Origin: Anthopleura xanthogrammica
Taxonomy: Eukaryota; Cnidaria; Anthozoa; Actiniaria; Actiniidae
Assembly (NCBI GenBank): GCA_964019055.1
Contig: OZ025215.1
Coordinates: forward strand, 12,166,611-12,230,610
Length of the DNA stretch: 64,000 nucleotides
Reading direction: 5' to 3'
A program made the translations under genes and the position numbers. Below are positions 50,101-58,864 of the stretch, piece by piece (the first letter of the stretch is position 1; the number at the start of each line of letters is the position of its first letter). The notes under the pieces were generated by a model, which made no database searches, was not told where the DNA came from, and saw only the letters and a list, made by a program, of their open reading frames with translations.

Positions 50101-52351
50101 GTATTCGGTTCTGGAATACCCTAACAGGACAGCCTTTACAATGTGTAGATACTGGGTCACAAGTAAGTCTGATGAATGTTCTTCTTGTTTTTGGAGCTAC
50201 AGCCAGGATTGTATGTTAAGCTACTAAAACATTCATTTGGTAGTGGAAGGGAGAGTACACTTTTATCATCAAAAAGTGGAATTTGCATGTTATAAAATAT
50301 TAAATTATCATCATCATCACCACCATCATCATCATTACTATCATCTCCATCATCACCATCGTCATTATCACCATCATCATCAGCATCATCAGCATCATCA
50401 TTACCATTACCATCACCATCATCATTATTACCATCACCATCATAACAATCATAATTTTCCATTTGACGGTAAAATCAACTTCTAAATTCCAATTCAATCA
50501 TAGAACGAGGGTCACAGGTTTGTTAACCACTGGCTATTAAGTATTACCCTCATAAAATCAAGGACTATATTTTTTAATATTTTTTATGCTGGTTATTGGT
50601 TATTTTTCTTGTAATTGCATTGTCAGAGTCAGCATTATCATAATTTCATTTTTAACTGACTGTTCTGTTTTATTTTTTTAGGTTTGTAATCTTGCTTGGT
50701 CAAAACATTCCAATGAATTAGTGAGTATAAAAGAGATACCACCTGTAGAATAAAAAAAACTTCATCATAACATAATAAAATGTTGAATCAATAATTCATA
50801 TTTAAAAAAGAAAAATCCTGTTTCACGGTAAACCTGGAATTCACGAATCACACGGTCTTAAAATTTTGCTTTTTTACTTATCACCAACTTATTTTAGCCG
50901 GCCAGTCACATATAACGCCTGTGCCACTCTGTGTCACTCTGTGCCAAACACTAATGATGATATTGTGTATTTTTAGGTTAGCACTCATGGTTATTCTCAG
51001 AATCAGATCTTAGTATGGAAGTACCCTTCCCTCACTCAAGTAGCCAAACTAACAGGACATTCCTATAGAGTACTATACCTGGTAAGTGGTATGAAAATCA
51101 TATTTGTCTATTAGTAGATGAATTGAGAGTAAAATTAATGGTTTGAACCCAGGAGTAGTAGTAGAGTAAGCAATGTGATCGTCGGGGTGAGTGTAGTCTT
51201 GAGAATAAGGCTGTTGTTGTTGGTGACTGACATTTCAACGACCTGAAGGGAAGTCCTCTTCAGAGTACAGTGAAGAGTGAAAGACAGTATTTAATTGGTA
51301 TTTTCAACGACCTGAAGGGAAGTCATCTTCAGAGTACAGTGAGGAGTGAAAGACAGTATTTAAATGGTATTGTGTAGTCACATCAGTAGTACATCAGTAG
51401 TATTGGTCTTAGGTAGCTTGGTTTGGCTTGATAATTATTTTATCTAGGGCCATTCAGCCACTGATGAATCAGTATAGAAATTATTGGCAAAAACATTGCA
51501 TTCATGCATATTTTTTTCATTTTTTTCACTCATTTATTTATCTATTTTATGCAGGCTGTTTCACCAGATGGTGAGGCTATAGTAACTGGTGCAGGAGATG
51601 AAACTCTTCGGTTCTGGAATGTTTTTAGCAAGGCCAGATCACAAAAGGTAACTATCATCATCAACATCATCTCACCATCATCATCATCATCGCCATCATC
51701 ATCACCATCATCTCAACATCATCATCACCATAATCTAATCAACCTCACCATCATCATCTCACCATCCTCTTCATCATCACCATCATCATAACCCTCATCG
51801 TCATCATCACCATCATCTCAACATCATCATCACCATAATCTAATCAACCTCACCATCATCATCTCACCATCCTCATCATCCTCACCATCATCTCATCCTC
51901 ATCATATCATCATCATATCATCATCCTCATCTCATCATCCTCATCATCTCACCATCCTCATCATCTCACCATCATCATCATCATCTCACCATCATCATCA
52001 TCTCACCATTATCATCTCACCATCATAACCGCCATCATCATCATCTTATCATCATCATCTCACCATCATCATCTCACCATCATCTCACCATTATCATCTC
52101 ACCATCATCATCATAACCGTCATCATCATCATCTCACCACCACCATCTTACCATCATCATCACCATCATCTCATCATCCTCACCATCATCATCTCACAGT
52201 CATCATCTTCATATCATCATCATCTCATCATCCTCACCATAAGTATTCCGCCTGACTTGTTTTACATAATTAATTGTAATAGAAACTAATTTCTCATTCT
52301 ATTTTCTAGGAATCCAAATCTGAACTCAATCTTTTCTCAAGAATTCGATGA
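44189..52351 (+). CDS. FZR1: Fizzy-related / Cdh1, APC/C activator
   Basis: Eighteen exons: 44189-44248, 44701-44768, 45290-45408, 45717-45781, 46082-46147, 46276-46352, 46551-46578, 46951-47007, 47394-47492, 47965-48030, 48120-48222, 48665-48783, 49382-49537, 50061-50162, 50682-50720, 50977-51081, 51555-51647 and 52310-52351 (TGA). They encode 487 residues, close to the usual ~490. The N-terminus [11 protein letters not shown], the C-box DRFIPSR (split over exons 2-3), KNELLGAG and LLRSPRK, seven WD40 repeats ([39 protein letters not shown]) and the C-terminal Ile-Arg tail that docks on APC/C are all present. It recruits substrates to the anaphase-promoting complex in late mitosis and G1. 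The presence of the C-box, KNELLGAG and LLRSPRK separates it from Cdc20. Exon 7 is only 28 nt. The introns hold several short transposon relics. Confidence 0.97.
44404..44591. mobile_element. Possible short TIR element
   Basis: CAGGGCTTGAAATAA at the left faces TTTTTTTAAGCCCT at the right, about 187 bp apart, in FZR1 intron 1. The inverted ends are only about 10-12 bp, so this is tentative. Confidence 0.3.
46608..46800. mobile_element. Diverged TIR element, GGCTACACAAGTGATTTTTGC type
   Basis: Starts aggccaaggctacacaag and ends with an inverse-like aaaaaagtcacacatatagcc. The layout resembles the 14245/16722/49597 family, but the sequence is too different to be sure. FZR1 intron 7. Confidence 0.4.
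47138..47302. mobile_element. MITE-like TIR element, single unit (reverse orientation)
   Basis: 165 bp in FZR1 intron 8 with ends CAGCATAAAGCTTTCCC and GGGAAAACATTATGCTG, then arms TTTCAGACCATGTGTCATT and AATGACACATGGTCTGAAAT. The interior is the reverse of the units at 6056-6555 and 33362-33533. Confidence 0.8.
47576..47896. mobile_element. Insertion flanked by a 17-bp direct repeat
   Basis: GCAATATGTATGTGCTA occurs at 47559-47575 and 47897-47913. Between them, about 47585-47720 is an imperfect palindrome (catggtcgcacggagatac ... gtatctgcaagcggccatg; ctctcacgagtgag / cgagtgagagataat). It looks like an insertion with target duplication, or a local duplication, in FZR1 intron 9. Confidence 0.6.
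48794..49032. mobile_element. Non-autonomous hAT-like element
   Basis: 239 bp with terminal inverted repeats CAGGCCCGTAACCAG and CTGGTTACGGCCCTG (14 of 15 match), the CAGGGGCGTAACCAG type seen in hAT relatives. TATGT lies on both sides. Subterminal gtgcaccccccc words are also inverted. FZR1 intron 12; no transposase. Confidence 0.7.
49597..49812. mobile_element. MITE-like element, GTTTACACTGGCGATTT family, copy 3
   Basis: Starts GGCCTGTTTACACTAGCGAT and ends tctccagtgtaacataggcc. The interior gtcctgaataaaactttaca and gcttctaaagag match copies 1 and 2. FZR1 intron 13. Confidence 0.75.
50310..50452 (+). repeat. CAT/CAC trinucleotide microsatellite
   Basis: Imperfect (ATC)n tract in FZR1 intron 14. 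His-rich and Asp-rich open frames are artefacts. Confidence 0.93.
51233..51370 (+). repeat. 69-bp tandem duplication
   Basis: tttcaacgacctgaaggg through aaagacagtatttaa occurs twice, 69 bp apart, in FZR1 intron 16. Confidence 0.75.
51655..52240 (+). repeat. CATCAT/CTCACCAT microsatellite
   Basis: About 590 bp of ATC with CTC and ACC variants, in the last FZR1 intron, starting 7 bases after the exon 17 donor. Longer periods are visible (about 120 bp between aacctcaccatcatcatctc at 51743 and 51847). Confidence 0.95.
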
Positions 52352-52904
52352 TACCCAGTAGAAATTCAAAGAGTTGTACCCTAAAATGTTCTAAATCAAT
52401 CAGAGAAATATTCTGGATATGCAAATAGAAAATTCTTTCTTTGTAAATATATGTTCATGTTATTCATAGATTTGAAGGCCGAGAATTGCTACTGTTTTTA
52501 TTGCTATGTGCTGATAGAGATCAAAGTCATGGCAGATAAATGGTAAATGGACCCCTTGCAGCACATCAGAAGGCAGAGATTCAAATTCTTTTATTTCGTC
52601 CTCCAAATTGAGCTGCCTTGATGTCATCTGGAAAGGGTGTATAGGCAGTTCTAAACCATCAAATCTAGGAAGATCACTAATAGTGTTCCAAATACAAGAC
52701 AAACTCAAAGATATCATATAGGATAAAATATTGAATGAATTAATAGAATATAGTAATGTGTATTAAGAAACCTCCTGTATAATACAAATGACAAAACAAA
52801 CAAATACAATTATATCTTATTGCATAATTCAAATGTCTGTAATTGTCACCCATGGTTAACGCTGCACACTTTATGCTCAAAATTCCCCATTTTTCACCAA
52901 AAAG

Positions 52905-53765
52905 CAGCCCCTTTTCAGGGGCTCAAAACCTTATGACCCTCCCCATTTTTCCACCCCCCCTTCCCCACTGCTAAGTTCTGACCAACCTCTAAAATGATAA
53001 AATAGCCTGATAAAATGATGAAAAAAAACAATAAGATGACAGACTAGCCCGATAAGATGACAGAATAGCCCAATAAGATGACAGACTAGCCCAATAAGAT
53101 GACAGACTAGCCCAATAAGATGACTGAATAGCCCAATAAGATGACAGACTAGCCCAATAAGATGACAGACTAGCCCAATAACATGACAGACTAGCCCAAT
53201 AAGATGATTGAATAGCCCAATAACATGACAGACTAGCCCAATAAGATGACAGAATAGCCCAATAACATGACAGACTAGCCCAATAAGATGATAGACTAGC
53301 CCAATAAGGTGACAGAATAGCCCAATAAGATGACAGAATAGCCCAATAAGATGACAGAATAGCCAAATAAGATAACAGAATAGACCAATTAGATGAGAGA
53401 TTAGCCCAATAAGATGACAGAATAGCCATATAAGATGACAGACTAGCCCAATAAGATGACAGACTAGCCCAATAAGATGACAAAAAAGCCCAATAAGATG
53501 ACAGACTAGCCCAATAAGATGACAGAATAGCCCAATTAGATGAGAGATTAGCCCAATAAGATAAAAGACTAGCACAATAAGATAACAGAATAGCCCATAA
53601 GATGATAGAATAGCGAATTAGATGAGAGATTAGCCCAATAAGATGACAGACTAGCACGATAAGATGACAGAATAGCCCATAAGATGACAGAATAGCCCAA
53701 TAAGATGACAAAATAGCCCAGTAAGATGATAAGATAGTCCAATAAGATGACAGAATAGCCTATTT
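52905..53765 (+). repeat. 21-bp minisatellite with flanking linker half, copy 1
   Basis: About 36 units of AGCCCAATAAGATGACAG plus A/C-A/T-T variants occupy 52990-53765. They are preceded at 52905-52985 by ttcaggggctcaaaac, ttatgaccctcccc and a poly-C tract, which recur right after the array at 53775-53850. The unit is seven codons long, so open frames such as HLIGLFC run through it; these are artefacts. A second array lies at 62690-63125. Confidence 0.95.
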
Positions 53766-56700
53766 TTTTCATGACCCTTTTTCAGGGGCTCAAAAAGTTA
53801 TGACCCTCCCCTTTTTCCACCCCCCCTCCCCCCTCGTAATTTCTGACTTCATAACAAACTATATTTAGTGCAAGAAACGAATATCTAATAAGACACGTGA
53901 CATTTGGAATAGTCAAAATGCCTATTTATCTGGACAACGCCCTAAAATGGTCAAAAATGACGTATTTTTCATTCTTCATAAATAATTCATATTTTGGAAA
54001 AAGGTGTGAAAATGGATGAAAATTCATCAAAAGCATGGGCTATAGTCCATGCTTTTTGCCCTACATGGTCAAAAATGAGGTATTTTTCATGCTTCATAAA
54101 TAAATCATATTTTCTAAAAAGGTGTGAAAATGGATGAAAATTCATCAAAAGCATGGGCTATAGTCCATGCTTTTTGCCCTAAAATGGTTAAAAATGAGGT
54201 ATTTTTCATGCTTCATAAATAATTCATATTTTCTAAAAACGTTCGAAAATGGATTAAAATTCATCAAAAGCATGGGCTATAGTCCATGCTTTTTGCCCTA
54301 AAATGGTCAAAAATGAGGTATTTTTCATGCTTCATAAATAATTCATATTTTCTAAAAACGTTCGAAAATGGATGAAAATTCATCAAAAGCATGGGCTATA
54401 GTCCATGCTTTTTGCCCTAAAATGGTCAAAAATGAGGTATTTTTCATGCTTCATAAATAATTCATATTTTCTAAAAACGTTCGAAAATGGATTAAAATTC
54501 ATCAAAAGCATGGGCTATTGTCCATGCTTTTTGCCCTAAAATGGTTAAATATGAGGTATTTTTCATGCTTCATAATTATATAAATAGTTCATATTTTCTA
54601 AAAACGTTCAAAAATGGATTAAAATTCATCAAAAGCATGGGCTATAGTCCATGCTTTTTGCCCTAAAATGGTCAAAAATGAGGTATTTTTCATGCTTCAA
54701 AAATAAATCATATTTTCTAAAAAGTTGTGAAAATGGATGAAAATTCATCAAAAGCATGGGCTATAGTCCATGCTTTTTGCCCTAAAATGGTCAAAAATGA
54801 GGTATTTTTCATGCTTCAAAAATAAATCATATTTTCTAAAAAGGTGTGAAAATGGATGAAAATTCATCAAAAGCATGGGCTATAGTCCATGCTTTTTGCC
54901 CTAAAATGGTTAAAAATGAGGTATTTTTCATGTTTCATAAATAAATAATATATTTTAAAAAGGTGTGAAAATGGAAGAAAATTCATCAAAAGCATGGGCT
55001 ATAGTCCATGCTTTTTGCCCTAAAATGGTCAAAAATGAGGTATTTTTCATGCTTCAAAAATAAATCATATTTTCTAAAAAGGTGTGAAAATGGATGAAAA
55101 TTCATCAAAAGCATGGGCTATAGTCCATGCTTTTTGCCCTAAAATGGTTAAAAATGAGGTATTTTTCATGTTTCATAAATAAATAATATATTTTAAAAAG
55201 GTGTGAAAATGGAAGAAAATTCATCAAAAGCATGGGCTATAGTCCATGCTTTTTGCCCTAAAATGGTCAAAAATGAGGTATTTTTCATGCTTCAAAAATA
55301 AAATCATATTTTCTAAAAAGGTGTGAAAATGGATGAAAATTCATCAAAAGCATGGGCTATAGTCCATGCTTTTTGCCCTAAAATGGTTAAAAATGAGGTA
55401 TTTTTCATGTTTCATAAATAAATAATATATTTTAAAAAGGTGTGAAAATGGAAGAAAATTCATCAAAAGCATGGGCTATAGTCCATGCTTTTTGCCCTAA
55501 AATGGTCAAAAATGAGGTATTTTTCATGCTTCAAAAATAAATCATATTTTCTAAAAAGGTGTGAAAATGGATGAAAATTCATCAAAAGCATGGGCTATAG
55601 TCCATGCTTTTTGCCCTAAAATGGTTAAAAATGAGGTATTTTTCATGTTTCATAAATAAATAATATATTTTAAAAAGGTGTGAAAATGGAAGAAAATTCA
55701 TCAAAAGCATGGGCTATAGTCCATGCTTTTTGCCCTAAAATGGTCAAAAATGAGGTATTTTTCATGCTTCAAAAATAAATCATATTTTCTAAAAAGGTGT
55801 GAAAATGGATGAAAATTCATCAAAAGCATGGGCTATAGTCCATGCTTTTTGCCCTAAAATGGTTAAAAATGAGGTATTTTTCATGCTTCATAAATAATTC
55901 ATATTTTCTAAAAACGTTCGAAAATGGATTAAAATTCATCAAAAGCATGGGCTATAGTCCATGCTTTTTGCCCTAAAATGGTCAAAAATGAGGTATTTTT
56001 CATGCTTCATAAATAAATAATATATTTTAAAAAGGTGTGAAAATGGATGAAAATTCATCAAAAGCATGGGCTATAGTCCATGCTTTTTGCCTTAAAATGG
56101 TCAAAAATGAGGTATTTTTCATGCTTCATAAATAAATCATATTTTTTAAAAAGGTGTGAAAATGGATGAAAATTCATCAAAAGCATGGGCTATAGTCCAT
56201 GCTTTTTGCCCTAAAATGGTCAAAAATGAGGTATTTTTCATGCTTCAAAAATAAATCATATTTTTTAAAAAGGTGTGAAAATGGATGAAAATTCATCAAA
56301 AGCATGGGCTATAGTCTATGCTTTTTGCCCTAAAATGGTCAAAAATGAGGTATTTTTCATGCTTCATAAATAAATAATATATTTTAAAGAGGTGTGAAAA
56401 TGGAAGAAAATTCATCAAAAGCATGGGCTATAGTCCATGCTTTTTGCCCTAAAATGGTCAAAAATGAGGTATTTTTCATGCTTCAAAAATAAATCATATT
56501 TTTTAAAAAGGTGTGAAAATGGATGAAAATTCCTCAAAAGCATGGGCTATAGTCCATGCTTTTTGCCCTAAAATGGTCAAAAATGAGGTATTTTTCATGC
56601 TTCAAAAATAAATCATATTTTTTAAAAAGGTGTGAAAATGGATGAAAATTCCTCAAAAGCATGGGCTATAGTCCATGCTTTTTGCCCTAAAATGGTCAAA

Positions 56701-56812
56701 AATGAGGTATTTTTCATGCTTCAAAAATAAATCATATTTTTTAAAAAGGTGTGAAAATGGATGAAAATTCCTCAAAAGCATGGGCTATAGTCCATGCTTT
56801 TTGCCCTAAAAT
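53766..56812 (+). repeat. Linker plus ~119-bp satellite array, about 24 copies
   Basis: A ~180-bp linker (53766-53945) is followed by a tandem satellite of 118-120 bp monomers. Each monomer carries GCATGGGCTATAGTCCATGC, a near-palindrome. Monomer types differ at several sites: caaaaataaatcat with ggatgaaa, ataaataatatatttt with ggaagaaa, and cataaataattcat with cgttcgaaaatggatt. Types alternate as dimers between about 54800 and 55860. Confidence 0.95.
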
Positions 56813-56977
56813 GGGGCGATTTTTCACTTTTCTATTTGAACTTTGTCAATCAAAAAAGTTATCAGAATATCACCCTTACCTGAAAGATCATCCAAAAGTG
56901 AGTGAGCAGGAAAAGTTTCAATACCATGCCAATATTTTCTTTAAAGTTATTATGAATTGAATTTACAGATATATATT

Positions 56978-57054
56978 GAGGCTAGTCAGTATTGATCAGG
57001 AAAATTTCGTACTTTTTAAGTACGAAATTTTGCTGATCAATACTGACTAGCCTC
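56978..57054. repeat. Near-perfect 77-bp palindrome
   Basis: Arms of 37 nt match at 36 positions around a 3-nt TTT loop. The outer word is GAGGCTAGTCAGTATTGATC and the inner word AAAATTTCGTACTT. Confidence 0.9.
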
Positions 57055-57608
57055 GCTTTGGTGTCATTTACACACTTTACACTGCAGTAACTCCTAAAAT
57101 AATCACTCTTTTGTCTCAGATTTTTCACAGAATCTTTATTTATATTATCTTCTTTCCATTGACCTTTTATGTTTCTCTTCAGGCATTAAATTTAGGAAAT
57201 ATGTAAATTTTTCGAATGGGTCTATGGTTTTTGGCTAAAAAAAGACCTATTTTTGAGCCTGCTTTAAATAGTACTTCTCAAACTCAAGACACTGTTATAT
57301 ATTATAGAATAGATTAAGACCTATGCACGTGACTGAAATACAAAGTTCTAATTGGTCCCTGACATCATGAATTATTAATGAGCTTGAGAAGTTTTCCTCA
57401 TAGGTTGATGACTAATTATTTGAGAAAAATACTGATCAAGACAACAAAGATAACAAGAATTTTATTATTATTCAAATACAATAACAGCCATGATTAGCCC
57501 TCACACAAATGCGACAAAATTATTGCCAAAATAAATCACTGATTCGGTAGAATAAATGTAAATCGAAAAATGAAAAAACAAATGAATTATAATGAGACTG
57601 AGAAGTCA

Positions 57609-57750
57609 GATCAAAAACTCGTGCTTCGTGTTTGATCAGGGAATCCAAACACCTCGAAACGGATGAAAGCACTCGGCCTTTGGCCTCGTGCTTTCATCCG
57701 CTTCTCGGTGTTTGGATTCCCTGATCAAACACTCGCACTCGTTTTTGATC
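57609..57750. repeat. 142-bp palindromic element
   Basis: About 64-nt arms with few mismatches: GATCAAAAACTCGTGCTTCG and GTGTTTGATCAGGGAATCCA, and their inverses, around tcggcctttggcctc. Confidence 0.85.
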
Positions 57751-57908
57751 TATTACATGAATTTTACACAGATTATTTATATTCGTCTTCTTTTGAAGTG
57801 TAGTATTCAAAGACAATATCTCAGCATTGCAACCTGTAAAAAATAAACAACTACAAAAATGTATTAAAATATAAAGAAAAATGTGCAATACATATATATT
57901 GTTTTCCA

Positions 57909-58057
57909 AATTATTAACTTTTCACTTCAATTGGTTCCTCAGGAACCCAGGGGTAAAATTCTGTCACTCGTTTGTCACTACCAGAAAAAATACCCCTGGG
58001 CACGAAGTTTTATCCCTGGGTTCCTGAGGATGGCTAAGGGATGAAAAGTTAATAATT
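57909..58057. mobile_element. MITE-like element with inner inverted repeats
   Basis: AATTATTAACTTTTCA at the left and TGAAAAGTTAATAATT at the right, with inner GGTTCCTCAGGAACCCAGGG and CCCTGGGTTCCTGAGG. About 149 bp. Confidence 0.75.
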
Positions 58058-58864
58058 ACTGGTAGTTGCTGTAAATATCAATTAGTTATTATTATTGGGT
58101 GCTATTTTTACCAATTTTTACCTTAAATTATTTTAATTTTTTTATTATTGGGACATGCTACTTTCGGAATTTAAGCTATAATAAAAAAATGGGCATGGCT
58201 ACACTTCTATCAACTGGTAAATACTAAAGCAAGAAAATGAGAAAGATCTGCAATGAGGATTCTAAGGTTATTTATCTTTTTGGTTTTCACATGAGGTTAC
58301 TATTACTATTAAGGAAAACTGATTTCATATAATATGGCACATATGTACGCTTAATTGCAATATCATTGTCAGGTTCAAAACATAGAACATTATTAGAAGC
58401 TGAGCCCAAATTGTTACATGGGAAGTTAGATGTATCTAGTGATACAGCTCATGGAATGTTCATAAAGTATTGAAATGACAGAAAGCATGGAGGCTTTTAA
58501 CACATTTCATATTGACTGTGTATCTGCAATGAAATATATCAGAGGATATTTATGTCATTTCCCAGAATACCTTTCAGTCTCAGCTTCTATATTCTGTTTC
58601 GAACCCGACAATGATTTTGCAATAGTACCCTGCACAGTTATTCCTTCCCTGCACCATCTTGAAAGGTAGCTGTGCCTTTGCATCAAAGCGAGACAAAAAA
58701 GGTCTCTATCATTACAAGCTCACGGTTCGTCTCGCTTCAATGCAAAGACATGGCTAACTTTCAAGGTCAGTGGCAGTGAACTGTGAAAGGGACTATTGAG
58801 TTTATGCAATATTAACCACATAATGGAAACTGAAGAGACCGTCATAGTAATGCTGCAGTAATCA

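Larger units (their letters stand above)
52352..58864. other. Satellite-rich intergenic region between FZR1 and FAM151
   Basis: The two genes converge here. Contents in order: FZR1 3' flank, 21-bp minisatellite, linker, ~119-bp satellite array, then three separate palindromic elements (56978, 57609, 57909) and FAM151 3' flank. No gene is supported. Confidence 0.7.

Noticed and set aside
52931..53711. 214-240 residue hydrophobic heptad proteins (HLIGLFC, SSYWAIL)
   Set aside because: The 21-bp minisatellite unit is seven codons long and stop-free, so all such frames follow from the repeat; several frames are open together.
54000..56812. CRISPR-like array
   Set aside because: Monomers are contiguous 119-bp satellites without constant repeats and variable spacers, in an animal genome.
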